Source: Legionella sp.
Lineage (GTDB): Bacteria; Pseudomonadota; Gammaproteobacteria; Legionellales; Legionellaceae
NCBI GenBank assembly: GCA_031291095.1
Contig: JARLJR010000075.1
Location: 25,332-89,331 of the forward strand
Direction of reading: 5' to 3'
Length of the DNA stretch: 64,000 nt
The number at the start of each line of letters is the position of its first letter. Position 1 is the first letter of the stretch. The notes under the pieces were generated by a model, which worked only from the letters and a program-made list of their open reading frames with translations, did no database searches and was not told where the DNA came from. The position numbers were made by a program, and so were the translations under genes. This document shows, one piece after another, positions 1 through 9,382 of this stretch.

Positions 1-472
1 TATTAATTATTTTTAGCTGATTTAATTGCCGTGATACATCAATTACCGAGGGGTCTATCTTAGAGCCTAGAAAAGGTATGAGAGGTGATAAGATCTTTAG
101 TTTACGCAAATTGGCATTAATCTTTCGGCTAGTCAACAATATCTCAGCGCCCGAATCAGCAATTATTTTCTTTAAGGTTAATGCCATCTCCTCGTTTAGC
201 GGGGGGTAAGCAGGTACAGGTATTGCACCCGCATACAAACAACCAAAGAGGGCAAAAATATACTCACAACCAGGTTCGTATAAAATAATCACCGGCTTTT
301 TATCTCTTTTATATTCTTGTAATCGCGCTGCAATTTTTTTGGCTTGAAAGTCCAACTCACTAGGCGTAATCACTTTAGAAGTACCCTCTCTATCGATAAA
401 TCGATATAAATCAAAATCAGGCTTTTCTTCAAGAAGAGTGTTTAAACTATCGATAAGATTGAACTCTTTCAT
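1..472 (-). CDS. Fatty-acyl-AMP ligase (FAAL-like), N-terminal part, truncated by window edge
   Basis: Reading the minus strand from an ATG at 472 gives an open frame of 157 codons that runs off the window, so only the N-terminus is seen. It starts MKEFNLIDSLNTLLEEK and contains the stretch GCLYAGAIPVPAYPP, typical of the N-terminal domain of fatty-acyl-AMP ligases and related AMP-dependent acyl synthetases. These enzymes activate a fatty acid as acyl-adenylate and usually hand it to an acyl carrier protein or polyketide/NRPS partner. The adenylation motifs lie outside the window, so acyl-AMP versus acyl-CoA chemistry cannot be decided here. It is divergent from the FkbH-like gene at 657, which suggests shared control and a joint acyl or glyceryl modification pathway (inference). 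Confidence 0.8.
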   Translation of the reverse strand, partial: MKEFNLIDSLNTLLEEKPDFDLYRFIDREGTSKVITPSELDFQAKKIAARLQEYKRDKKPVIILYEPGCEYIFALFGCLYAGAIPVPAYPPLNEEMALTLKKIIADSGAEILLTSRKINANLRKLKILSPLIPFLGSKIDPSVIDVSRQLNQLKIIN

Positions 473-500
473 AAGGCACATTTCTACAAAAATTTTCATC

Positions 501-512
501 GCAGTATACTGC
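501..512. promoter_or_regulatory. 12-bp perfect palindrome in a divergent intergenic region
   Basis: GCAGTATACTGC is a perfect palindrome, followed at once by a partial repeat (CATACTG). It lies in the 184-bp gap between the divergent FAAL and FkbH-like genes. It could be an operator for both; no regulator is identified. Confidence 0.3.
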
Positions 513-656
513 ATACTGTCGCTGCGCGGAACGTTGAGACCCAATTTTCATGGCCTAAGAGTACTCGAGTCAGGCGACCATTTTCATTACCAATATGGAG
601 AGGACAATCACTCTCTGTTATGATATTCCACTTTGCCTAGTACAAGGATATTGTAA

Positions 657-2657
657 ATGGAACGTCATGAAGTTATCTCTGCTTATCGATTTATTCTAGG
701 AAGGGAACCTGAGAATGAAGCAGTAATCGACCAGTATTGTACGCTTGATTCATGGCAGGCTTTACGAAGGGTATTTTTAAGTTCAGATGAATATCGTGAA
801 AAAAATAGACCCGCAGAACAAGATAGCGACATTCTCCCCCAAACGCTTCTAACAGACCATGATCATCTTCATTATCGGGTACCCAATAGCTTGCATCGGA
901 GCTTATTGCCATTAAAAAAAATACTCGTTCTTGCTCATTGTGGAGGAGAACCCTTACGAGTAATTGGACAAGAAATGGGGTTAGCAGTAGAACACCAACT
1001 GCTGAACTACTTATTTGACGAGCCGCCACCGCCACCATCTCTTCCTGCCTCTGAATACACATTCCAAGTAATTCAGCCCCCCCTGCGCTCCATCACAAAG
1101 CATCTTCACATGCTCTCATTGCCCTACGATGATTTAGCCGCCCATGAGGCTTTTTTTGAAGAATGTGTGATTGCGGTTCGTAAGTTCCTAGAGTTAGGCA
1201 GCTTATGGGGGCGGCAACATGGGCTAATTACTTTCTTTATGGGACTCATACCAACCCAACAAAATCCTATGGGACGTTTACTTCCCCGCTATGATCTACG
1301 AAATATAGTCTATTTTGTGGAGCGTCTTAACATGGAAATAGAAGCTTGCGCACGGGAATTTCCTAATACTTTTTATTGCGATATCGATGAAATTGCCAGT
1401 ACTTATGGTAAAAAATACATCCAAAGTCACTCAGTCTCTATTAGCAGTCATGCACAAAGTTTAGTTGATTTTGATTTTGAGCAGGATCAAGAACGTATGG
1501 TTCCGGCAATAAGAGCTACAAAACGTTACACAACCAATCAGTCATTATGGCAATTATATTGGCTGGAATTACTAGCCGCTTATCGCACAATTATGCAAAT
1601 CGATATGATCAAGGTTATTGTAGTTGACCTGGATGATACCCTCTGGCGTGGTATTGCAAGAGAAAATAAACTCGGAACTTTGGAAGGATGGCCTATAGGT
1701 TTTATTGAGGCATTACGCTGGGCGAAACAAAGAGGCATTATGTTGGCGATCGCCAGTAAAAATGATCACGATTGGATACAAAAAAATTGGGATGAATTAA
1801 CTACTGGATTGATTGCTTGGGATGATTTTGTTTTCCATTGCATCAATTGGGAAGATAAGGCCAGTAATATCACAACTATTGCTAAAAAGCTGAATGTGGG
1901 CTTAGAAAATATTTTATTTATTGACGACAACCCTCGAGAGGTAGCCTTAGTACAAGAATTGTTGCCCATGGTGCGTACTGCAGGTACAGAACCGCTGTAT
2001 TGGCGCCGCATCGTACTTTGGAGCCCGGAGACACAACGTGCCGTATTGACGACTGAATCCGTAAATAAATCTCAAATGATGCAAGCCCAATTACGTCGAG
2101 ATGTAGACTTACACAAGATGGACCAAACATCATTCTTACAAAACCTGAATTTATCTTTAGCCTTCAACATGTGCTATTCCAGTAATGATCTTAAGTTCCA
2201 AAGAGCATTAGAACTATTAAATAAAACGAATCAATTTAATAGCACCGGACAAACGTATGCACCAAGCGACTGCGAGCAGTTATTTCAGGACGGCTGGGCC
2301 ATGCTTTGTGTCAATGCAGAGGATAGTTATACCCAATACGGTTTAATTTCAGTGGTTTGGTTAAAACAAAATAACATCAAACAAATGGTTCTGAGTTGCC
2401 GTGTATTCGGACTGGGTATAGAAGACGCAATTCTTGACAATTTAATCGTTAGAAACTCTAAGTATGATTATTTATATTATCAATTTAATAATACGGAACA
2501 TAATCATGCAGCGAAAATATTCATCGAGCGCCATCATTTTTCAGAGGTTAATCCAGGATGCTACAGCAGGTTGCTGTCACTGCCATTTAACAAGCCCAGC
2601 CATATACATGTTAAGTCAGCCGCATTGATGGAGGCCAGTCACGAATATGCGTTCTAA
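657..2657 (+). CDS. FkbH-like HAD-IIIC family protein with N-terminal DUF4214-like segment
   Basis: A 666-residue protein. Residues about 8-45 (AYRFILGREPE...) resemble the short helical DUF4214-type unit seen fused to glycosyltransferases. Residues about 85-310 look like the SGNH-like N-terminal region of FkbH proteins. A HAD phosphatase core follows, with motif I DLDDTLW at 324-330 and a DDNPRE motif further on. The C-terminal region (after about residue 510) fits the GNAT-like domain that ends FkbH proteins. FkbH enzymes dephosphorylate 1,3-bisphosphoglycerate and load the glyceryl unit onto a carrier protein; relatives occur in capsule and glycan clusters. AAGGA eight bases before the ATG supports this start. 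Together with the divergent FAAL and the capsule operon next door it may decorate the exported glycan (inference). Confidence 0.8.
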   Translation: MERHEVISAYRFILGREPENEAVIDQYCTLDSWQALRRVFLSSDEYREKNRPAEQDSDILPQTLLTDHDHLHYRVPNSLHRSLLPLKKILVLAHCGGEPLRVIGQEMGLAVEHQLLNYLFDEPPPPPSLPASEYTFQVIQPPLRSITKHLHMLSLPYDDLAAHEAFFEECVIAVRKFLELGSLWGRQHGLITFFMGLIPTQQNPMGRLLPRYDLRNIVYFVERLNMEIEACAREFPNTFYCDIDEIASTYGKKYIQSHSVSISSHAQSLVDFDFEQDQERMVPAIRATKRYTTNQSLWQLYWLELLAAYRTIMQIDMIKVIVVDLDDTLWRGIARENKLGTLEGWPIGFIEALRWAKQRGIMLAIASKNDHDWIQKNWDELTTGLIAWDDFVFHCINWEDKASNITTIAKKLNVGLENILFIDDNPREVALVQELLPMVRTAGTEPLYWRRIVLWSPETQRAVLTTESVNKSQMMQAQLRRDVDLHKMDQTSFLQNLNLSLAFNMCYSSNDLKFQRALELLNKTNQFNSTGQTYAPSDCEQLFQDGWAMLCVNAEDSYTQYGLISVVWLKQNNIKQMVLSCRVFGLGIEDAILDNLIVRNSKYDYLYYQFNNTEHNHAAKIFIERHHFSEVNPGCYSRLLSLPFNKPSHIHVKSAALMEASHEYAF

Positions 2658-2665
2658 GTGAGGGT

Positions 2666-2702
2666 GCAGCCCAGGAGTTCGAAGCACGGAACCCGGGGTT
2701 GC
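2666..2702. repeat. Dispersed palindromic repeat, family A, copy 1
   Basis: This copy pairs GCAGCCCAGG with CCCGGGGTTGC around AGTTCGAAGCACGGAA. It is clearly the same element as the ones at 41265-41301 (reverse orientation) and inside 56540-56616. It sits between two convergent genes and may also act as a bidirectional terminator. Confidence 0.7.
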
Positions 2703-2745
2703 TTTCACGTTGTTCGCAATGAGCCCCCTTTTTTACACAAAATCT

Positions 2746-3927
2746 TCAAATACGATCAATAGTCATAGCCCCAATATTAACCACAGGATATACCGCAGAT
2801 ACCATAATATTTAACAGTTTCTGCAAATCGACTGCAGGAGCATTCGATACATAAACCACATCATTGTTATTGATCATAAACTGTTGGGTGATAAAGAAAT
2901 TACTCGGATCGCGTAAATTTACTTGGTATATAATAGGAACATATCTGGATTGTGGGTTCGTTTTTAATGTTTTTGCCGATCCATCCCGCGGCTCAAAACG
3001 GAATATAAAGATAGCCCGTGCATCCGCTCGTATATCCAGTAATCCACCTGCCCGTGCTAAAGCCTGGGCTAAAGAAATACCTTGAGCTTCAAAATTAATC
3101 TCTTCATTTTTACCTGTCGCGCCTAATATGGTAAAGCTGTGGGGCTTGAATAATGCAGTAACCACATCACCGGCCTGCAACTCAATATTCTGTTTCGGAT
3201 CACTAATGATCTGCGATAAAGGCAAAGCACCTACTTTATTACCCCGCGTCACTTGCAAGGTTATTTTGTTCACGTCTTGCCGTACTCCTCCAGCAGCCGC
3301 TAAGGCATCTAATAAACGCTCTCGGTGGGGAGTTAAAGGAACACGCCGGCTTGCTGCAACTTCGCCCACGACCGTAATATCAGAAGAATTATTAGCAGCA
3401 ATGCGTACCAATATCTGAGGGTTATGAGATTTTCCTTTAAGTTGGGCAATAATAGCCGCCTCAACTTGCGACGGAGTACGCCCTGCCGCACGGATGTTTC
3501 CGGCAAAAGGAATACGGATATAGCCTTTTGAATTAACCATTTGCCCAGGGAAGACGGTAACTTGTGTTGTCGACTGTCCTGTAGGATTAATTACAGAGCT
3601 ATTAAATAACATTGCCGGAGGTGCTTCCCATAGGGACACTTCAATAACATCGCCTGTTCCAATTTTATCTCTGGTTTGATGCGAAAGAGGAAAAATTTCA
3701 GAGAAACGTTGTTTATGCCTATAGATATTCAGTCTTTGTGCTACCTCGCTGCTTACCTGCACTACACGAATACCATGCATGGGGGAATTCATTACTTGAA
3801 CCCTACTTGGCCCAGAGGAAGAAAGCCATGCAGGATAAGTAGTACACCCTGTTAGCATAGAGCCAGTTAAAAAACATAAAAAACTTCTTCTTACCACATA
3901 ACGTAACAACCAATACTCCTTGTTCAA
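2746..3927 (-). CDS. Capsule polysaccharide export outer-membrane lipoprotein (BexD/CtrA/Wza family)
   Basis: A 393-residue protein, close in length to BexD and CtrA (about 390) and shorter than KpsD. The N-terminus has a hydrophobic stretch ending in the lipobox LTGC, with the acylated Cys at 28. A polysaccharide-export domain follows (KIGTGDVIEVSLWEAP, about residues 90-105), then two SLBB-like segments (DITVVGEVAASRRVPL and SFTILGATGKNEE). Family members form the octameric outer-membrane channel for capsule export. It is the last gene of the minus-strand capsule operon, 16 bp after the KpsC-like gene, and would dock onto the KpsE-like inner-membrane protein encoded at the operon's head. 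Confidence 0.93.
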   Translation of the reverse strand: MNKEYWLLRYVVRRSFLCFLTGSMLTGCTTYPAWLSSSGPSRVQVMNSPMHGIRVVQVSSEVAQRLNIYRHKQRFSEIFPLSHQTRDKIGTGDVIEVSLWEAPPAMLFNSSVINPTGQSTTQVTVFPGQMVNSKGYIRIPFAGNIRAAGRTPSQVEAAIIAQLKGKSHNPQILVRIAANNSSDITVVGEVAASRRVPLTPHRERLLDALAAAGGVRQDVNKITLQVTRGNKVGALPLSQIISDPKQNIELQAGDVVTALFKPHSFTILGATGKNEEINFEAQGISLAQALARAGGLLDIRADARAIFIFRFEPRDGSAKTLKTNPQSRYVPIIYQVNLRDPSNFFITQQFMINNNDVVYVSNAPAVDLQKLLNIMVSAVYPVVNIGAMTIDRI

Positions 3928-3943
3928 TGAACTTTGGGACCCT

Positions 3944-5032
3944 TTACCGTACGCTCACAATTAACCGGAGTACCATGCGATAAAAACGTTTTAACAATGC
4001 TATTCTTCCCGATATTTTTAATTCTTTTTTTAAGATCAATTCGTCTAGCGCTTCTTCTGGGGTGATTTTGGTTCTTTTTTCCCAGCTAATATAACTTGGA
4101 TAAAGCAATAAAGCACCAGCAATTAATTCCTGGAGGCTAAGTTTCCGCGTGCGGCGAGAAGTACTCATCATATCCGTGGTCAATCCCCATCCAGCATAAA
4201 AAGGCAATCCATAACAGGTAACAGACTTCTCCCGCAGCAACGCTTCAAATCCAGCCAAAGAAGTCATCACGTGCACTTCATCCACATGCGCTAACACCTG
4301 CTCCATGGATACAGACTCAAGATACTCATCACAATATTGCTTTATTTTATGATCACCAATACCTTGAGCACGTAAGCCCGCAACCACATCAGGATGTGGT
4401 TTATAGATTAACCATGCATCAGGATTCTTTGCCCGTACAGCCTGAACTAAAGCTATATTGGTTTTAACAGCCCCAGCGCCAAAGGCAATCGATGCGTCGG
4501 CTTCAACTTGCCCTGGAACCAGAATAATACGCTTCCCCTGGCCTGGCGGTTTCCAATCCTGGCCTGGCAAATTATATTTGGTGACACCACAGGCAACCAA
4601 CCGTTGGTGAAATAGGCTAGCTCGTTTTAATAGTTGCGCTGAAAAAATGGAGTCCTGTAAAATTTGCTCAAGATCAGAAGTACTGGTTGCATTATAATAG
4701 ATTCCTTGCGTATCAATAATCCAAGATACGGGCCGAGTTAGTTCAACACCCAAACCAACAGAACGCAAAAAACCATCTTCCACTCGCAAAATGCGAACGT
4801 TTTGATTTATTCCTGCTGGCACAGGCCGGGAGCCCCAAAGTAATAATGCAGAGCCTGATTTAACACGCCGTATTTGCTGAGTAAAACAAAGCTTCTGACC
4901 GGTAAGAAATCGTTTAATAATAGGCCTTTTCCAAAAAGGCATACGCCAAACATAAATCGCTGTACGCTCATTAGAATAGTTGGGTGTGGGCGCACCCACA
5001 GATGAAGAAATCTTCGGGTTGTAAATGTCCAT
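3944..5032 (-). CDS. KpsC/LipA-like capsule biosynthesis transferase, single module
   Basis: The motif RVEDGFLRSVGLG (residues 83-95 from this start), followed by VPGQVEADASI, YKPHPDV and GLPFYAGWGLT, is characteristic of KpsC/LipA modules. These are Kdo transferases that build the poly-Kdo linker on phosphatidylglycerol in ABC-dependent capsules. Canonical KpsC has two modules and about 675 residues; this protein has about 362 and so only one. The frame is open to an ATG at 5089, but that start has no ribosome site and overlaps the upstream gene. The ATG at 5032 lies two bases after the upstream stop and fits translational coupling. No KpsS, KpsF or KpsU homologue is visible in the window. 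Confidence 0.85.
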   Translation of the reverse strand: MDIYNPKISSSVGAPTPNYSNERTAIYVWRMPFWKRPIIKRFLTGQKLCFTQQIRRVKSGSALLLWGSRPVPAGINQNVRILRVEDGFLRSVGLGVELTRPVSWIIDTQGIYYNATSTSDLEQILQDSIFSAQLLKRASLFHQRLVACGVTKYNLPGQDWKPPGQGKRIILVPGQVEADASIAFGAGAVKTNIALVQAVRAKNPDAWLIYKPHPDVVAGLRAQGIGDHKIKQYCDEYLESVSMEQVLAHVDEVHVMTSLAGFEALLREKSVTCYGLPFYAGWGLTTDMMSTSRRTRKLSLQELIAGALLLYPSYISWEKRTKITPEEALDELILKKELKISGRIALLKRFYRMVLRLIVSVR

Positions 5033-5034
5033 TC

Positions 5035-6186
5035 CTAGCTCGCAACAGACTGAAAAAAACGCTCCATGATCACAAAATGACTCTCCCATGTCGGTACTTT
5101 ATAATGAGCTAACCGTTTTTGCTGTGCTTGCCTTAATACACTAGTTTGTTGCGTATAATCGGCAATTGTATTCATCCATTGAATTGAATCCATAGGATCA
5201 ATGTATTCTGGAACATCACCACCAATTTCTTGCAATACCGGGATTTTACTCGCAATCACCGGAACACCCGCATTTAATGCCTCAACCAAGGGCAAACCAT
5301 AGCCCTCGACAAACGTGGGAAATAATAATGCCTGGCAGTGTTGCAAGCAAGAAGATAATTCTTCATCAGAGCACTGACTCCACTCCTGAATAAAGCCATG
5401 CAAGGTTGAACAGCGATCCAAGGTACGGATAATGTGCTCACACTCCCAGCCTCTGCGTCCAATGAGAATGAGTTTCGGTGCATTATCCCCAAATTGTTCG
5501 ATTAATTTTTTCCATACCTGAAGCACCATAATATGATTTTTACGCGGCTCAATAGTACCTATCATCACAAAATAAGGAGGAACAATAGTACGGCTTGGTA
5601 AAGTAGATTTAGGTAAGTCAGTCCCCAATGGCGCGACGCAGGTTATGGGTAAGTTTTTTTCTATGGATGAAGCAAAATGCACTAAGCGGTCATGAGTATC
5701 TTGAGAATTCACAATAATTCCCTTCGCCAAATCAAGTACATGATGGATACGGCGCTTATGCTTTTCGTTCTCACCCAAACGGCAGTATTCTGGATGCGTG
5801 AGCGGAATTAAATCATGAATAAAAAAAATAGGCGTGCATTGTGTTTTGGAAATTTCCTGAATGTATCGCTTTTTTTCCAAATGACTATGCCCTAATATTA
5901 GCAACGTACTATTCTGTTTTTTTCTCAATGAAAAACGTAGTGACCTGAAAACAAAAGAACTTAAAGTAATACGAGTGTTCTTACCAGACAGTAGCAAAAA
6001 GAAAAGATGCTGTGACTGCTGAGCAGATAATCGCCACAGGCGACCGAAACAATAAACCACGGCAGATGCAGAAGTTTGATAATGCTTCACATAGGCAAGC
6101 ATCACCCGATCAATACCAGTTGGTTTTAACTGCTGCAGCTGCCTACGAATTAAACGAGTAACATCAATGAAAAGCAATGAAGGCAT
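5035..6186 (-). CDS. GT4-family glycosyltransferase
   Basis: A 383-residue GT-B enzyme. GTIEPRKNH marks the start of the C-terminal nucleotide-sugar domain. The E-x7-E motif is in EGYGLPLVEAL, followed by AGVPVIASKIPVLQEIGGD, all typical of retaining GT4 transferases. The N-terminal IDVTRLIRR...TGIDRVMLAY stretch is common in GT4 enzymes of capsule and O-antigen clusters. It is presumably cytoplasmic or peripheral at the inner membrane and adds a sugar of the capsule repeat. It lies 30 bp downstream of a second GT4 gene, and its stop is almost fused to the KpsC-like start. Donor and acceptor cannot be read from sequence. Confidence 0.9.
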   Translation of the reverse strand: MPSLLFIDVTRLIRRQLQQLKPTGIDRVMLAYVKHYQTSASAVVYCFGRLWRLSAQQSQHLFFLLLSGKNTRITLSSFVFRSLRFSLRKKQNSTLLILGHSHLEKKRYIQEISKTQCTPIFFIHDLIPLTHPEYCRLGENEKHKRRIHHVLDLAKGIIVNSQDTHDRLVHFASSIEKNLPITCVAPLGTDLPKSTLPSRTIVPPYFVMIGTIEPRKNHIMVLQVWKKLIEQFGDNAPKLILIGRRGWECEHIIRTLDRCSTLHGFIQEWSQCSDEELSSCLQHCQALLFPTFVEGYGLPLVEALNAGVPVIASKIPVLQEIGGDVPEYIDPMDSIQWMNTIADYTQQTSVLRQAQQKRLAHYKVPTWESHFVIMERFFQSVAS

Positions 6187-6216
6187 ACGTTCTAACCTAA
6201 TTCAGGACCGTTTCTA

Positions 6217-7824
6217 TTAAATTTTAAATTGCTTCTGCACACTCTCCACTGAAGCTCGTTGAGAGGTTGCCCGCAGCGGTAAATTCATACCGATTAAACT
6301 GCCCTCTTTAACACACTGAATAAAGGATTCCCATCGTGGCAAAATATTCTCAGGCAAATAGCGCTCGGATACGATTTGTCCCTGTTGCCGCAAAGACTCT
6401 TGTATTTGTGATGAATTAGGGTGATAGAGCACCTTTCTCAATGCCTGAACCAAACTGGATACCGCATAAGGATCAAAATACTCAGCCGCATTCCCATAAA
6501 CTTCACGATGTACTGGAATGTCAGAAGCAACCGTGACCCCTCCACAACGCATTGATTCAACCCCTGAAAAATCAAAACCTTCACAAATACTAGGACAGAC
6601 TGTTGCTGCAGCATGTCGATATAAGAGCCGTAAATAATACGCAGGAACAGAGTTCAGCAGGTAAATACTTCCTTGTTCAATCCAAGGCTGCATGGCACTG
6701 AGCAGTGGCGCATAATCCCAGCCGGGAGCACCAACAACAAGTAACTTCAAATCAGGGTCAAGCTCTGTTTTTAATAGCTCCCAGGCAGCAACTAAATTTA
6801 GATGGTTTTTTCTTGGCTCAATGGTGGAAACAATTAAAAGATAATTCAGCTTTTGAGAATCCATTGTCCCTAAACACTCCTTTTTCATCCCCAGAGCATC
6901 ATCTTGCAATTTAGTTCCTTGCTGCAAATATCCCCTAATAATATTAGGTATATGGTCAGGAGAAGACTCTTCGAAAAAGTAATGGCTTGAAATCATATTA
7001 TGTATTGTTATGGAGCGTTCCGCAGCTTCAGGGAAAATTTTAATCAGTTGTTGTCTGGTAAATTCAGAAACGCAAGCAAACCACGCACCAGACATTACGT
7101 TACTCATTAAGGCATTGAAGTGCGATGCCTGATGGAATGATTTATCTGAGATGGTATGAGGCATTAATATAGGAATTGCATCATGATAACGAACCAGCAG
7201 TGCAGTATTTTTACTGACTCGTCCTGGGTAAGGAGTTTGACTGATAAAAACATCAAATTCTTTTGTATTTAACAATGGGTATTTCGGTTTATTATTAAAA
7301 TTCAAAAAACCTAAACCAACACCATGAAATGTCTGCCAAGGAATAGAGCAAATTTTATGATTCACCGAAGCAACCAACTCAAAATCGGATGCCGGTAAGG
7401 TTTTTGCAAAAAGAGTGCGCCAAGTGAAATCTTTAAAATGTTGAGAATCAAAGTGGGTTAACTGTACCTGACCCAATCCTAATTGCACTTTCCAGTAAGT
7501 CAAAAGAGTAATCAGTCGATGACGCAACCATTTAAGAATAAACGCAGCTTTAGTCCGAGACGTTTTTTCAGATAAGGAGATAATCACGCGCGAATAACGA
7601 TTCAAAAGTCGTGCTTGGCTAAAACTCTTCCCATGCGACTTCTGCTCCCGCTTCCCTTTTGCTAAAAACTTATTGGACGATTGCAGCAGCCCCTCAACAT
7701 CAAAGGCATTTATTTTGCGAAGGCCATACATTAGCAATCGAACCTCTTGAGGAATCCCTGCAAATTCGCCTAAAGCAGGCCTCATTTCAAGCAATACTTT
7801 GGTTTTTTTTATTTCTTTTTCCAT
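6217..7824 (-). CDS. GT4-family glycosyltransferase, long form
   Basis: A 535-residue protein. The C-terminal half has VSTIEPRKNHLNL and CEGFDFSGVES (the E-x7-E position), then CGGVTVASDIPVHREVYG, as in GT4 enzymes. The N-terminal half is longer than in the neighbour and includes a basic, poorly conserved stretch (about residues 45-110). The enzyme would assemble the capsule chain together with the gene at 5035. It follows the KpsT gene after a 107-bp gap, so an internal promoter or processing site is possible. Sugar specificity is unknown. Confidence 0.88.
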   Translation of the reverse strand: MEKEIKKTKVLLEMRPALGEFAGIPQEVRLLMYGLRKINAFDVEGLLQSSNKFLAKGKREQKSHGKSFSQARLLNRYSRVIISLSEKTSRTKAAFILKWLRHRLITLLTYWKVQLGLGQVQLTHFDSQHFKDFTWRTLFAKTLPASDFELVASVNHKICSIPWQTFHGVGLGFLNFNNKPKYPLLNTKEFDVFISQTPYPGRVSKNTALLVRYHDAIPILMPHTISDKSFHQASHFNALMSNVMSGAWFACVSEFTRQQLIKIFPEAAERSITIHNMISSHYFFEESSPDHIPNIIRGYLQQGTKLQDDALGMKKECLGTMDSQKLNYLLIVSTIEPRKNHLNLVAAWELLKTELDPDLKLLVVGAPGWDYAPLLSAMQPWIEQGSIYLLNSVPAYYLRLLYRHAAATVCPSICEGFDFSGVESMRCGGVTVASDIPVHREVYGNAAEYFDPYAVSSLVQALRKVLYHPNSSQIQESLRQQGQIVSERYLPENILPRWESFIQCVKEGSLIGMNLPLRATSQRASVESVQKQFKI

Positions 7825-7931
7825 AATTCAAATTATTCCTCATAAAGACGATGCCACATTCCAGAGATCCTTCCTCGTAAACTCCTCAGGATGGCGTACT
7901 TTTTATAGCCTGGGAACACTGGCTTTTATTA

Positions 7932-8582
7932 TTATTGATTTTTATTATAAAATTCATACGCCTCAGACAAATCAGCTTCTTCATGCAACGAACCATTATG
8001 GATGACATAGGCCCGTTTACAGTATTGGCGAATTTGCTCCGCTTGATGGGACACAATTAAAATGGCCCTATCTTTGCGTTTTTCAAATAACTCATAGTGG
8101 CATTTTTCATGAAACCGGGAATCACCTACGGCAATGACCTCATCAATGAGGTAACAGTCAAACTCAATAGCCATTGAGATTGCAAAGGCTAAACGAGCCT
8201 GCATCCCTGAAGAATAATTCTTTACTGGCTCACGAAAAAACACCCCTAGTTCTGCAAACTCTTGAACAAAATCAATTTTATCCGCAAAATTTACCCCATA
8301 AACACGGCAAATAAAACGTAAATTATCCGCTCCTGTTAATGCCCCTTGAAATGCACCGCTAAAAGCCAAAGGCCAAGAGACACTCATGCTTCGTTTTATT
8401 TTCCCTTCTGCGGGTAATTCAACACCACTGATTAATCGTAACAGAGTTGATTTGCCTGCTCCATTACGTCCTAAAATGCCTACCTTATCCCCTGGAGCAA
8501 TACTCAGATTCACTCCTTGAAACACTGTTTTCATCCCATAGCGGGTTGAATACTTCATTCCCACCTGATTAAAATGAATCAT
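7932..8582 (-). CDS. kpsT: Capsule polysaccharide ABC exporter, ATP-binding protein (KpsT/CtrD/BexA)
   Basis: A 216-residue ATPase. The Walker A motif GRNGAGKST is at about 38-46. The signature region is [14 protein letters not shown], Walker B is CYLIDEV, and the switch histidine is in VSHQ. Size and the SSGMQARL signature match KpsT, CtrD and BexA, which energise export of lipid-linked capsule across the inner membrane. Its ATG overlaps the stop of the permease gene by four bases, so the two subunits are translationally coupled. Confidence 0.95.
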   Translation of the reverse strand: MIHFNQVGMKYSTRYGMKTVFQGVNLSIAPGDKVGILGRNGAGKSTLLRLISGVELPAEGKIKRSMSVSWPLAFSGAFQGALTGADNLRFICRVYGVNFADKIDFVQEFAELGVFFREPVKNYSSGMQARLAFAISMAIEFDCYLIDEVIAVGDSRFHEKCHYELFEKRKDRAILIVSHQAEQIRQYCKRAYVIHNGSLHEEADLSEAYEFYNKNQ

Positions 8583-9373
8583 TGCAGCACCATGTTCTGG
8601 GATAATTTTTTAATTTGCAGTAACCCTAACAAAATTAAAACCAGGCTGCAGGACAATAGATACATCACATCATAATGCGCGTGGACAAGTGAACCAAAAT
8701 ACCCTTCTCTAATAAGCTCCACCCCATGAATCATTGGCACAAGTGCAATCCATTTTTGGGCGGTGACAGGCATCCAATCCATCATAAAAGCAGCGCCTGA
8801 CAATGGAAATAATAGATAGGACAAAGGATGCCAAATAATTGATACTAATTCACTTTGAGTTGCTAAGCCGCCAATAAATAAACCAAGGCCAGTACCAAAT
8901 AAAGTTAACAACCCCCATCCTAGAAATACTTTTAAAATATTTTCAGGCATTTGTATCCATCCAATAAATATAAAAATAAAACTAAGAATAATAAAAGAAC
9001 CTGTAACCCCAGCTACCTCAAGGATAATACGGCATAAGAAGAGGTCGATTAATCGCACATTACGGTGATACATCAACGCCTTGTTGGGCTCTAATGCATT
9101 GCTGCATCGACCAGGGATGCTGCGCCACAGCAATACTGAAGAATAGCCTGTTAGTGCAAATGCAGTTATAGGTAATGAAAAGTGTTGATGTGCTCCAGAA
9201 TAAGTCCATAAAGCAGTAATACCTAAGGTAAACAGCATAGGCTCTGCAAAAAGCCATAAAAAACCTATATTATGACGTCCGTAGCGAGTAATGATTTCCC
9301 GTAACAGCAAAGCCCCAACAACTCGTTTTTGAATTCCAAAAGAATTTCTAAACTCATAAATCAATTCGCACAT
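8579..9373 (-). CDS. kpsM: Capsule polysaccharide ABC exporter, permease (KpsM/CtrC/BexB)
   Basis: A 264-residue integral membrane protein with about six hydrophobic segments and the ABC-2 permease layout. Recognisable stretches are [16 protein letters not shown] near the N-terminus, and [18 protein letters not shown] and [14 protein letters not shown] near the C-terminus, the latter strongly typical of KpsM/BexB/CtrC. It forms the transmembrane path for the capsule polymer with the ATPase encoded by the overlapping downstream gene. It starts 9 bp after the KpsE-like gene. Confidence 0.95.
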   Translation of the reverse strand: MCELIYEFRNSFGIQKRVVGALLLREIITRYGRHNIGFLWLFAEPMLFTLGITALWTYSGAHQHFSLPITAFALTGYSSVLLWRSIPGRCSNALEPNKALMYHRNVRLIDLFLCRIILEVAGVTGSFIILSFIFIFIGWIQMPENILKVFLGWGLLTLFGTGLGLFIGGLATQSELVSIIWHPLSYLLFPLSGAAFMMDWMPVTAQKWIALVPMIHGVELIREGYFGSLVHAHYDVMYLLSCSLVLILLGLLQIKKLSQNMVLQ

Positions 9374-9382
9374 CCTGTTTTG

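Noticed and set aside
438-623. 61-codon plus-strand frame overlapping the FAAL start
   Set aside because: It lies antisense to the FAAL N-terminus and in the divergent promoter gap; no ribosome site.
7799-8005. 68-codon plus-strand frame in the capsule operon gap
   Set aside because: It is antisense to the kpsT end and the GT4 start and has no supporting features.
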